Shown here: positions 34,439-42,182 of the stretch, in pieces
Layout of the letters: each line of letters starts with the position of its first letter
Numbering within the stretch: position 1 is the first letter of the stretch
NCBI GenBank assembly: GCA_023428065.1
Contig: JAEYZI010000002.1
Location: 1-55,445 of the forward strand
DNA length: 55,445 nt
Origin: Actinomycetes bacterium
GTDB taxonomy: Bacteria > Actinomycetota > Actinomycetes > Actinomycetales > Microbacteriaceae
Reading direction: 5' to 3'
Translations under genes and position numbers: made by a program
Notes under the pieces: model-generated
What the model was told of the DNA's origin: nothing
Databases searched by the model: none
The model's input: the letters and a program-made list of their open reading frames with translations, nothing else

Positions 34439-35656
34439 TCAGCCCAGGCGCGCCTTGAGGTTCTCGTCGAGCGTCTCGAGGAACTCCTCGGTCGTCTGCC
34501 ACTCCTGCTCGGGACCCACGAGCACCGCGAGGTCCTTCGTCATCTTCCCCGACTCGACCGTCTTGATGACGACGTCCTCGAGGGTCTCGGCGAAGTCGAT
34601 GAGGGCCTGGTTGTCGTCGAGCTTGCCGCGGTGCATGAGTCCGCGCGTCCACGCGAAGATGGAGGCGATCGGGTTCGTCGAGGTGGGCTTGCCCGCCTGG
34701 TGCTGACGGTAGTGGCGCGTGACGGTGCCGTGGGCGGCCTCCGCCTCGACGATCTTGCCGTCGGGCGTCGTCAGCACGGACGTCATGAGTCCGAGCGAGC
34801 CGTACCCCTGCGCGACCGTGTCGGACTGCACGTCGCCGTCGTAGTTCTTGCAGGCCCACACGTAGCCGCCCTCCCACTTGAGCGCGGAGGCGACCATGTC
34901 GTCGATGAGCCGGTGCTCGTAGGTGAGCCCCGCGGCCTCGAACTTGTCCTTGTACTCGGCGTCGAAGACCTCCTGGAAGAGGTCCTTGAACCGGCCGTCG
35001 TACGCCTTGAGGATCGTGTTCTTCGTCGAGAGGTACACCGGGTAGCCGCGCGACAGCCCGTAGTTGAAGCTCGCGCGAGCGAAGTCGCGGATCGAGGCGT
35101 CCTGGTTGTACATCGCGAGCGCGACGCCGCCGTCAGGCGCCTGGTAGACCTCGAAGCTCTGCGCCTCGCCGCCGTCGGCGGGCTGGAACGAGAGCGTGAG
35201 CGTGCCGGGGCCGTCGAAGACGAAGTCGGTCGCGCGGTACTGGTCGCCGAAGGCGTGACGGCCGATGATGATCGGCTTGTTCCAGCCGGGCACGAGGCGC
35301 GGGATGTTCGAGATGACGATGGGCTCGCGGAAGATGACGCCGCCGAGGATGTTGCGGATCGTGCCGTTGGGGCTCTTCCACATCTTCTTGAGGCCGAACT
35401 CGGCGACGCGCGCCTCGTCGGGCGTGATGGTGGCGCACTTGACGCCGACGCCGTGCCTCTGGATGGCGTGGGCCGCGTCGATCGTGACCTGGTCGTCGGT
35501 CGCGTCGCGGTTCTCGATGCCGAGGTCGTAGTACTCGAGGTTCACGTCGAGGTACGGGTGGATGAGGCGGTCCTTGATGAACTGCCAGATGATGCGGGTC
35601 ATCTCGTCGCCGTCGAGCTCGACGACCGTTCCCTCGACCTTGATCTTCTCGACCAC
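34439..35656 (-). CDS. icd: NADP-dependent isocitrate dehydrogenase
   Basis: This 405-residue enzyme is of the homodimeric, eukaryote-like NADP type: ELDGDEMTRIIWQFIKD at the start, ATITPDEARVAEFGLKKMWKSPNGTIRN in the active site, LIDDMVASALKWEGGYVWACKNYDGDVQSD with metal-binding Asp residues, and EAAHGTVTRHYR with the NADP-selecting residues. The GTG at 35656 (VVEKIKVEG) is preceded by AAGGA with a six-base gap, which decides the start against longer forms. It supplies 2-oxoglutarate and NADPH. Confidence 0.95.
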   Translation of the reverse strand: MVEKIKVEGTVVELDGDEMTRIIWQFIKDRLIHPYLDVNLEYYDLGIENRDATDDQVTIDAAHAIQRHGVGVKCATITPDEARVAEFGLKKMWKSPNGTIRNILGGVIFREPIVISNIPRLVPGWNKPIIIGRHAFGDQYRATDFVFDGPGTLTLSFQPADGGEAQSFEVYQAPDGGVALAMYNQDASIRDFARASFNYGLSRGYPVYLSTKNTILKAYDGRFKDLFQEVFDAEYKDKFEAAGLTYEHRLIDDMVASALKWEGGYVWACKNYDGDVQSDTVAQGYGSLGLMTSVLTTPDGKIVEAEAAHGTVTRHYRQHQAGKPTSTNPIASIFAWTRGLMHRGKLDDNQALIDFAETLEDVVIKTVESGKMTKDLAVLVGPEQEWQTTEEFLETLDENLKARLG

Positions 35657-35763
35657 GTGTTGTCCTTTCGCGTGCAAGCCGCCGTCCAGCCTACCCCGCA
35701 TCCGAGTTATCTCGATATCGAGATACCTGCCCGCGCGACGGCCCCGCGGGTTAGCCTGTCTCA

Positions 35764-36216
35764 ATGGCCGACCTGAGACTGGAAGAGCTGACGGCGCAGA
35801 CCATCGTCGCGGCCCGCAACCTGGCCCTGAAGCCCGGTCAGGCTGCGTTCATCGCACCGGAGACCTACGAGCACTCCGAGCAGGACCTCGACCCCGCCGG
35901 GTCGTGGCCCCGCGTCGTCATGGACGGCGACCACCTCGTCGGGTACGTCATGGGCACCTTCGACCCCGACGCCCCCGAGGAGTTCCTGCGGGCCGCGCTG
36001 TGGCGCATCCACGTGGAGGCGGACGCGCAGGGCTCAGGCGTCGGCCGTTTCGCCGTGCAGGCGCTCGCCGACGAGGCGCGTCGCCGCGGCTTCGAGCGCA
36101 TCACGGTCGTGTGGGCGCCGGGCGAGGACGGCCCGGAGGCGTTCTTCAAGGCGGTCGGCTTCGAGGTCGTGGGCGAGACGCCCTACGGCGAGAAGCTCGG
36201 CGCGCTCGCCCTCTGA
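35764..36216 (+). CDS. GNAT-family N-acetyltransferase
   Basis: The 150-residue protein has a full GNAT fold with the acetyl-CoA motif as VEADAQGSGVGRFAVQALADEARRRG in motif A and FFKAVGFEVVGE in motif B. The N-terminal part (IAPETYEHSEQD, then LVGYVMGTFD) resembles spermidine/BltD-type acetyltransferases, but the substrate is unknown. ATG start, divergent from icd by 107 bases. The alkyltransferase-like gene follows after 20 bases, probably in the same transcript. Confidence 0.85.
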   Translation: MADLRLEELTAQTIVAARNLALKPGQAAFIAPETYEHSEQDLDPAGSWPRVVMDGDHLVGYVMGTFDPDAPEEFLRAALWRIHVEADAQGSGVGRFAVQALADEARRRGFERITVVWAPGEDGPEAFFKAVGFEVVGETPYGEKLGALAL

Positions 36217-36236
36217 CGCGCGACCGAGGCATCCGG

Positions 36237-36566
36237 ATGCCGCTCCCGCACGAGGACTTCGTGGGCGCGGTTCTCGACGTGGTGGCGCAGATCCCCGAGG
36301 GCCGCGCCATGAGCTACGGCGACGTCGCGGCCGCCATCGGCTCGCGTGCGGCACGCGGCGTCGGTCAGGTGATGGCGTACTACGGCGGCGACGTGCCGTG
36401 GTGGCGGGTCGTGCGGGCGAGCGGGCACCCCGCCGCCGACCACGAGGCACGCGCGCTCGAGCACTACCGCGCCGAGGGCACGCCGCTCGTGTGGTCGCGC
36501 GAGCGCACCGCGTTCCGCGTCGACCTCGCCGCGGCCCGCTGGTGGCCGGACGACGCGTCCGCGTGA
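36237..36566 (+). CDS. alkyltransferase-like (ATL) protein, MGMT family without active cysteine
   Basis: The 109-residue protein is the DNA-binding domain of O6-alkylguanine-DNA alkyltransferases: FVGAVLDVVAQIPEGRAMSYGDVAAAIGSRAARGVGQVM with the recognition helix and arginine finger region. Where the enzymes have PCHRV, it has PWWRVV, so it cannot accept an alkyl group. ATL proteins bind alkylated guanine and hand the lesion to nucleotide excision repair. The ATG at 36237 has no strong Shine-Dalgarno, but the family N-terminus starts here. Confidence 0.85.
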   Translation: MPLPHEDFVGAVLDVVAQIPEGRAMSYGDVAAAIGSRAARGVGQVMAYYGGDVPWWRVVRASGHPAADHEARALEHYRAEGTPLVWSRERTAFRVDLAAARWWPDDASA

Positions 36567-36630
36567 GGGGCGCGCATCCCCCGAACGGGCGCGTTCGGCG
36601 AGGCACCTCCCGCGAGTAGCCTCACGTTCC

Positions 36631-37107
36631 ATGACCCGAACCGATGACCTCATGGCGATGATGCAGAGGCACATGCGTGGCACAGCTTTCGTGTTCTCGC
36701 GCACCGCCAAAGGCTTCACGATCGACCTCGATCTCGCGAACCCGCAGTGGTGGCCGCTCATCGCGCAGACGAACCTCTCCGAGACCTCGAGCTTCCAGAT
36801 CATCACCGACGAGATCGACTCCAAGTTCACGATCGTCGAGATCCCGCGCCGCATCGAGTGGGGAGGCGACGACGCCCCGCACTTCGTGCAGAACGCGCCA
36901 GGCGCCCCCAAGCAGAGCATGAAGGACGAGGTGGACCTGCGTGTGAGCGCCGAGCCCATCCGCCGCCTCGTGCGCCGCGAGGCGGGCGGGCTCGGCTTCC
37001 GCGAGACGCTCGACCGCAGGAAGCTCTACACGATGCTCGGCGTCGCCGCAGGGGGCGTCGCCGCCGTCGTGATCGTGCTCGTCGTCATCATCAACGCGCT
37101 CGGCTGA
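36631..37107 (+). CDS. uncharacterised protein with C-terminal membrane anchor
   Basis: I do not recognise a family. The 158-residue protein has no signal peptide, a mixed alpha/beta N-terminal part (GTAFVFSRTAKGFTIDLDL, then DEIDSKFTIVEIPRRIEW) and one hydrophobic helix at the very end (about 133-155, VAAGGVAAVVIVLVVIINAL). It would therefore sit in the membrane with its body in the cytoplasm. It starts 64 bases after the ATL gene and converges on the surface-protein gene. ATG start; codon use matches the neighbours, so it looks like a real gene. Confidence 0.7.
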   Translation: MTRTDDLMAMMQRHMRGTAFVFSRTAKGFTIDLDLANPQWWPLIAQTNLSETSSFQIITDEIDSKFTIVEIPRRIEWGGDDAPHFVQNAPGAPKQSMKDEVDLRVSAEPIRRLVRREAGGLGFRETLDRRKLYTMLGVAAGGVAAVVIVLVVIINALG

Positions 37108-37127
37108 CGACCGGTAGGCGCGCGGAT

Positions 37128-37164
37128 GCGGGCCCGCGCACCCCGAGGGGATGCGCGAGCCCGC
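37128..37164. terminator. bidirectional hairpin between convergent genes
   Basis: Arms pair in three blocks, GCGGGC/GCCCGC, CGCGCA/TGCGCG and CCCC/GGGG, with single mismatches between them. It fills most of the 79-base gap between the membrane protein and the convergent surface-protein gene. Confidence 0.7.
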
Positions 37165-37186
37165 AGGCTCGGTGCGACGTCGTCCG

Positions 37187-39241
37187 CTACCGCCCGCGGC
37201 GGGCCACGGACACCGAGCCGATCGCGACTCCGCCCACCACGAGAAGGCCGAGCGCGAAGATCGCCCACGGCATGACGCCGTCCGCGCCCGTCTGGGCGAG
37301 GCCGGGCGTGCCCCCGGTGCCGCCGCCCGGGGCGGGGCTCGCCGCAGGGACGACCGTGTAGGCGAGCTCGACCGTCGTGGTCTGGCCGGCGACGTCCGTC
37401 GCCGTGATGGTCGCGAGCTGCTCGCCGAGCGTCGCCGTGGGCAGGATGTCCCCCACCGAGCTCTCACACGTCTCGACGCCCGACACCTCGTCCTCGCACA
37501 CGAAGACGAACGGCACCGACGCGCCCTGCTCGAGCTCGTCGAGCTCGGCGGGCGAGACGACCCGCACCGCCGGTGCGTCGCCGTCCACGCGGACGGTGTA
37601 CTCCGCCACCGTCGCGTTGCCGAGCGCGTCGACCGCGCGGACACGGAGCGTCGTCACACCGTCCGGGAAGTTCGTCCCCGCGACGACGAGCTCGTCGACG
37701 CCGCTACGGCTTCCCTCGGTGTACAGATCGCCGTCGGAGGTGCGGATCTCCCACTCGATGACCTCGATCTCGGACGCATCGCTCGCCGTCACCGTGACAG
37801 AAGGGCCGAACAGGTACCAGCCGGAGGTCTCGGCCGCCGGCGCGGAGAAGTCGATCACGGGGCCGGCGGCATCCGGCGCGGCGACGGTGTAGCTGCGCAC
37901 GATGCGCGTCTCGTTGCCGGCCCGGTCGACCGCGCGCAGCACGACCTCGAAGGTGCCCTCCTCGTCGGTGTCGAGGGCCTCGCCGTCCGCGACGGGGGCC
38001 TCGCACGTCTCGACGCCGCTCGCGGCGTCCGTGCAACTGTAGCCGAGCACGAGCTCGTCGCCGGGCCCGACCGTCACACCCTCCTCGGGCAGGTTGACCG
38101 ACACGGACGGCGCAGTCGCGTCGGTCGGGAACGACACGGTCTGGGCGGTGCCCACGTTGTCGAACCAGTCGACCGCGCGCACCTGGTAGCGGTTGTCGCC
38201 CTCGCCCGCGGTCGCGAACGTCGCGGTCGCACCGGCCACGCTCACCCACGGTCCGGGGACCCCGTCGTCGAAGGTGCGGTACTCGACGCGCTGCACGCCC
38301 GCACCGCCGTGGTCGTCGGCCGTGAGGGTGACGGTCGCGGGACCGCGCCACCAGCCGTTGCTCGCGCCCGGGGCGTCGACCGCGACGGTCGGGGCGGCCG
38401 TCTCGTCCTCGATCACGCGGAAGGTGTGCGGGTCGGCCGCGAAGTGGCCCGCCTCGTTGGAGCCGTGGGCACGCGCTTCGAAGGCGCCGAGCTGGTCGAG
38501 CACCCGCACGTAGCCGTTCGGCCGCGTGGTGTTGTCGATGATCGTCGCGCCGCAGGTGTTGACGCCCGACTCGGGGTCGTCGCACGTGTACTCGAGCGTG
38601 ACCGACTCGCCGAGCCGGTACACGTGCCGCGTGGGCGAGAGGAGCGTGGTGACGGGCGGGGTCTTGTCGAGCTTGATCCGGCGCGTCACGGGGCCGACCG
38701 AGTTGCCCTCGTCGTCGACGGCGGTGACCGTCAGGAGGGTCTCTCCGCCGGTCGTGATCGGGATTCTCGCCGAGCCGAGCGACTGGCCGGATCCGGCCTG
38801 CGCCCCGCTCGTCGTCCACTCGACGAGCGGGTTGGAGCTGATGCTCGAGGTCGCGCGTACGGTCGCGACGAGGTCCTCGGTGTACCACCCGTGCACGTTC
38901 GACTCCGGGAGCGAGAACGTGAGCGTGAGCGGGTTCTGGGGGTCGGGGTCGTCGGTCGAGGCGGCCGTGGGAACGAGCTGCTCGGCGGGACGCCCCGGCG
39001 GCGCAGCGTCGGCCGCGGGCGCGTCGAGAACGGGCGCGGGCGCCTCGGCGACGTCGATCGTCGGAGCGGGCAGCGACTCGAGGGCGGCCGGCGACTGGGT
39101 GTCGGCTGCGGCGGGCGCATCGAGGGTGTCGGCGGCGACGGCGGCGACGGAGCAGCCACTGAGGGTCAGAGCGACGACGGTCGTGGTGGCGAGCAGAGCG
39201 GCTGTCCACCTCGCCGTCGTATGCGGAGTCGTGGTAGTCAT
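37187..39241 (-). CDS. cell-wall-anchored surface protein with Ig-like repeats (LAxTG)
   Basis: The 684-residue exported protein has an N-terminal signal peptide with both a lipobox-like LSGC and a possible peptidase I site (AVAA). An Ala/Pro-rich stretch follows, then tandem beta-rich units. Two unit types alternate: one starts GWY/GWW and ends RVRAVD-x-x-x-N; the other carries a Cys pair, CDDPESGVNTC (near 219), CTDAASGVETC (near 402) and CEDEVSGVETC (near 581). A Gly/Pro linker, LAQTG (about 646-650), a membrane helix and RRGR end the protein, the signal for an LAxTG-type (class E) sortase. It probably binds outside ligands; function unknown. The SARP gene lies 69 bases upstream. Confidence 0.82.
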   Translation of the reverse strand: MTTTTPHTTARWTAALLATTTVVALTLSGCSVAAVAADTLDAPAAADTQSPAALESLPAPTIDVAEAPAPVLDAPAADAAPPGRPAEQLVPTAASTDDPDPQNPLTLTFSLPESNVHGWYTEDLVATVRATSSISSNPLVEWTTSGAQAGSGQSLGSARIPITTGGETLLTVTAVDDEGNSVGPVTRRIKLDKTPPVTTLLSPTRHVYRLGESVTLEYTCDDPESGVNTCGATIIDNTTRPNGYVRVLDQLGAFEARAHGSNEAGHFAADPHTFRVIEDETAAPTVAVDAPGASNGWWRGPATVTLTADDHGGAGVQRVEYRTFDDGVPGPWVSVAGATATFATAGEGDNRYQVRAVDWFDNVGTAQTVSFPTDATAPSVSVNLPEEGVTVGPGDELVLGYSCTDAASGVETCEAPVADGEALDTDEEGTFEVVLRAVDRAGNETRIVRSYTVAAPDAAGPVIDFSAPAAETSGWYLFGPSVTVTASDASEIEVIEWEIRTSDGDLYTEGSRSGVDELVVAGTNFPDGVTTLRVRAVDALGNATVAEYTVRVDGDAPAVRVVSPAELDELEQGASVPFVFVCEDEVSGVETCESSVGDILPTATLGEQLATITATDVAGQTTTVELAYTVVPAASPAPGGGTGGTPGLAQTGADGVMPWAIFALGLLVVGGVAIGSVSVARRGR

Positions 39242-39293
39242 CCCGCCATCGTCGACGAGCGCTCACCCCCCGACGGGGGCCGGAGAGCGTCGA

Positions 39294-39310
39294 CAACGTC
39301 TCTGCAACGT
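39294..39310 (-). promoter_or_regulatory. heptamer direct repeat (SARP-type operator candidate)
   Basis: On the minus strand ACGTTGC-AGAG-ACGTTGT: two heptamers differing at one base, 11 bases apart, as in SARP operators (7-bp repeats with 4-bp spacers). They lie directly after the SARP gene stop and 53 bases upstream of the surface-protein ATG. Confidence 0.5.
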
Positions 39311-42115
39311 TCAGCCCGCGCCGCCCTGAGGGCGCGGCGCCGCCGAGGCGAGCCCGACGCACGCCGCGACCGCCTCGCGGAGGCTGAGCGCGGAACCGGC
39401 GGCGCGCGCCGCATCCCAGCGGTCCGTCGACAGGGCGGAGCGCACGCGCTCGCGATGCATGCGGTTGCCCTCGGGGTCGTTCGCATCGGGGTCCCACGAG
39501 TAGCGACGCGCATTCGCATCCGCCGCGGCAAGCAGCCGGGCACCCTCTGCGTGTCGCTCGAGCGGCGCACACGCCGCCGCGACGAGGAAGACGCCCGCGA
39601 TCGTGTGAGTCGGTCGGCCCGTCTCCCAGGTCCGACGGATGACGGGGGCGAGCAGGTCGATCGCCTCCTGAGCCCGCCCGACCCCGATAAGCACCTTCGC
39701 GATGAGGTGGGCGGTGAGGGTCTGCACCCACTCCTCCCCCGCTCGCCGTGCGAGATCGAGGGCACGCTCGAGCCCCTCGAGCGCAGCCGCAGGCGCCCCC
39801 GCGAAGCGCTGCAGATCGGCGGCGATCATGGCGACCGTCGCGCTCGCGGCGAGGCTCCTGCCCGGCAGACCGAGCGCCTCGCCGATAGACGCGTGCGCCT
39901 CGGCGATCGACCCGATCGACGCCGCGTAATAGGAGCGATAACCGAGGGCGATCGCGAGGATCGAGGCGTCATCCGCCTCCCGAGCGGCCGAGATCGCGGC
40001 CTCGATCGCGCGCGACGTCTCGGCGGTCTCCCGCATGAAGAACCTCATGAGGCCGAGACCGAGCTGGGCGCGAGCCTCGAGGATGGCGGGAGCCTCACCC
40101 GGGATCGCGAGGGCCTCCTCGATGCGTGCGACGCCGTCGACGAACGCGGAGCGCCGGTACCAGACGCGGGCCATGCCGCCCACGATGCGCAGAGCCGACT
40201 CCCGATCCCCCGCCGCGACGGCATCCGCGAGCGCCGCCCCGAGGTCGTGCGCGGCGCGCTCGAGCATCGCCGTCGCGGCCCCCTCCTCGCTCGAGTAGAG
40301 GCGCGGTCGCGCCGCATCGACGAGATCGGCGTGCCAGCGGCGGTGCCGCTCGCGCCAGAGCGCCCGGTCGCCCGTGTAGCGATCCCGCACGATCTCGCGC
40401 ACGGCGATGAGCAGGCGATATGTCGTGGAGCCGTCGACGGCGCGCGCGGTCGACACGAGCGAACGCTCCACGAGCTCGTGCAGCAGCTCGCCGACGTCGG
40501 CTCCCGGCACGTCGCAGATCGCGACGGCGGCGTCGCGAGAGAAGGCGCCTGCGAAACCGCCGAGCTGCCCGAGCAGCTCCCCCTGCTCGGGCGAGAGCAG
40601 GTCGGTGCTCCACTCGACCATCGCCGCGACGCTCGCGTGCCGACCCGCGCTCGACGACCCGCCGACGAGCCCGCGCCGACGGATGTCGTCGGCGAGCTCG
40701 GCGAGCGACCGCGACGGCAGCCGCGCGGCCGCGAGCTCGAGGGCGAGCGGGATGCCGTCGAGGGATGCGACGAGCGCGCGCACGAGCGGCTCGGTCGTGG
40801 GATCGAGACGGAACCCGGGGTCGACGTCGGCGGCACGCGCGGCGAGCAGTTCCACGGCATCCGCGAACCCGTCGCCGAGCATGGGGTCGATCTTGACGCG
40901 TCGCTCACCGGGCACCCGCAGGGGGTCGCGGCTCGTCACGAGCACCGCGAGCCCGTCGCAGCGAGCGAGGAGCCCGGTCGCGAGCTCGGCGGCGTCGTCG
41001 CGCATGTGCTCGGCGTTGTCGAGCACGAGGAGGGTCGGCCCGTCGCGCAGCATGCGCGCGAGCGCGTCGAGGTCGGGTCGCAGCGCGCCGAGCTGCTCCG
41101 CGAGCGCCGAGAGCAACTCGGGCAGCGTGCGGTGGGGGACGAGGTCGACGAAGATCTGGCGGCGATCACCGCCGGCGTCACGGCGGATCGCCTCGATCGC
41201 GATGCGGGTCTTGCCGACACCGCCGGGGCCCACGATCGTCACGAGCCGGGAGCGGGCGCGCGCCTCGACGACGGCCGCGAGCTCCGCACGTCGACCGATG
41301 AAGCGCGTGAGGGGGAGCGGCACCCCGTGCCTCTCCGGCTCGGCTGGGGTCGATACGGACGTGAGCTCGCGACGCAGGATCGAGGTGCGGAGCGCGACGA
41401 GGGCGGCCGGCAGGTCGATCCCGAACTCCTCCGCGAGGCGAGTGCCGAGATCGTCGATCGCCACGAGCGCCTCGCCGTCGCGCCCGAGCTCCCCGAGGGT
41501 GCGCGCGAGCACCTCGACGGGACGTTCGGAGAGCGGATGCCGGTGCACGAGTCCGGCGAGCGACCGCACCGCGCGCTCGGCATCGCCGTCTTCCACGCGC
41601 AGGGCCGCGAGCTCCGTGACCGCTTCGACGTGCTCGAGCGCGAGTCGTTCGGACTCGCGCACGGCGAACGGCGCGTCGCCGAGCTCCGCGAGCGGGCGTC
41701 CGGAACACGCCTGGTCGATGCGCTCGAGCGCTGCGATGCGGCGCTGCCTCTCGCGTTCGTCGCGCAGCGCGAGGCGCAGCGACACGATGTCGACGGCGTC
41801 GGGCTCGACGTCGAGACGGTAGCCCCCGCGCCCCCCGTCGAGGAACGGCCCGAGCGCCCCCCGACGCAGGCGCGACACGATCGACCGCAGCGTCACGTCG
41901 ACGCTCGGCGGCGGCTCGGCCCACAGATCCTCGGCGAGAACGGAGAGCGACACGCGCACGCCCGGTTCGAGGGCGAGCCGCGCGACGAGCGCCCGCGGGC
42001 GGAGACCGCCGAGCTCGACCTCCTCGCCACCAAGGCGCACGGCGACGCGTCCGAGCAGCTCCACGCGCGGGCGCGCGAGCTCGGTCGGCGGGTGGGCGGG
42101 AGACGGACCGGTCAT
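39311..42115 (-). CDS. AfsR/SARP-family regulator with NB-ARC ATPase and TPR domains
   Basis: The 934-residue regulator has an OmpR-type winged DNA-binding domain (about 15-105), the bacterial transcriptional activation domain (about 115-265), an NB-ARC ATPase module starting with Walker A GPGGVGKT (about 293-300) and LLVLDNAEH as Walker B, and a C-terminal TPR-like helical region (about 640-930). This is the AfsR layout; such proteins activate secondary-metabolism or surface genes in response to signals sensed by ATPase and TPR parts. No biosynthetic cluster is adjacent; the surface protein downstream is the only obvious candidate target. ATG start, no strong ribosome-binding site. Confidence 0.88.
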   Translation of the reverse strand: MTGPSPAHPPTELARPRVELLGRVAVRLGGEEVELGGLRPRALVARLALEPGVRVSLSVLAEDLWAEPPPSVDVTLRSIVSRLRRGALGPFLDGGRGGYRLDVEPDAVDIVSLRLALRDERERQRRIAALERIDQACSGRPLAELGDAPFAVRESERLALEHVEAVTELAALRVEDGDAERAVRSLAGLVHRHPLSERPVEVLARTLGELGRDGEALVAIDDLGTRLAEEFGIDLPAALVALRTSILRRELTSVSTPAEPERHGVPLPLTRFIGRRAELAAVVEARARSRLVTIVGPGGVGKTRIAIEAIRRDAGGDRRQIFVDLVPHRTLPELLSALAEQLGALRPDLDALARMLRDGPTLLVLDNAEHMRDDAAELATGLLARCDGLAVLVTSRDPLRVPGERRVKIDPMLGDGFADAVELLAARAADVDPGFRLDPTTEPLVRALVASLDGIPLALELAAARLPSRSLAELADDIRRRGLVGGSSSAGRHASVAAMVEWSTDLLSPEQGELLGQLGGFAGAFSRDAAVAICDVPGADVGELLHELVERSLVSTARAVDGSTTYRLLIAVREIVRDRYTGDRALWRERHRRWHADLVDAARPRLYSSEEGAATAMLERAAHDLGAALADAVAAGDRESALRIVGGMARVWYRRSAFVDGVARIEEALAIPGEAPAILEARAQLGLGLMRFFMRETAETSRAIEAAISAAREADDASILAIALGYRSYYAASIGSIAEAHASIGEALGLPGRSLAASATVAMIAADLQRFAGAPAAALEGLERALDLARRAGEEWVQTLTAHLIAKVLIGVGRAQEAIDLLAPVIRRTWETGRPTHTIAGVFLVAAACAPLERHAEGARLLAAADANARRYSWDPDANDPEGNRMHRERVRSALSTDRWDAARAAGSALSLREAVAACVGLASAAPRPQGGAG

Positions 42116-42182
42116 GGGCGGGTGAGGTGAATGCTACGTCACCAGCCCATGAAACGAGAGCTTCTCTCAGTCGATTCGCGTC

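Noticed and set aside
32587..34458. A 623-codon + strand frame starting inside palindrome copy 2
   Set aside because: It reads through the palindromes and antisense to mdh. The palindromes give similar short peptides (PVPR..NGHKHAERA) in several frames, which is DNA repetition, not protein homology.
37151..42130. A 1659-codon open frame on the + strand
   Set aside because: It runs antisense to the surface protein and the SARP gene, is rich in Arg/Asp/Glu/Gly low-complexity sequence, and shows no motif. It is a by-product of high GC.
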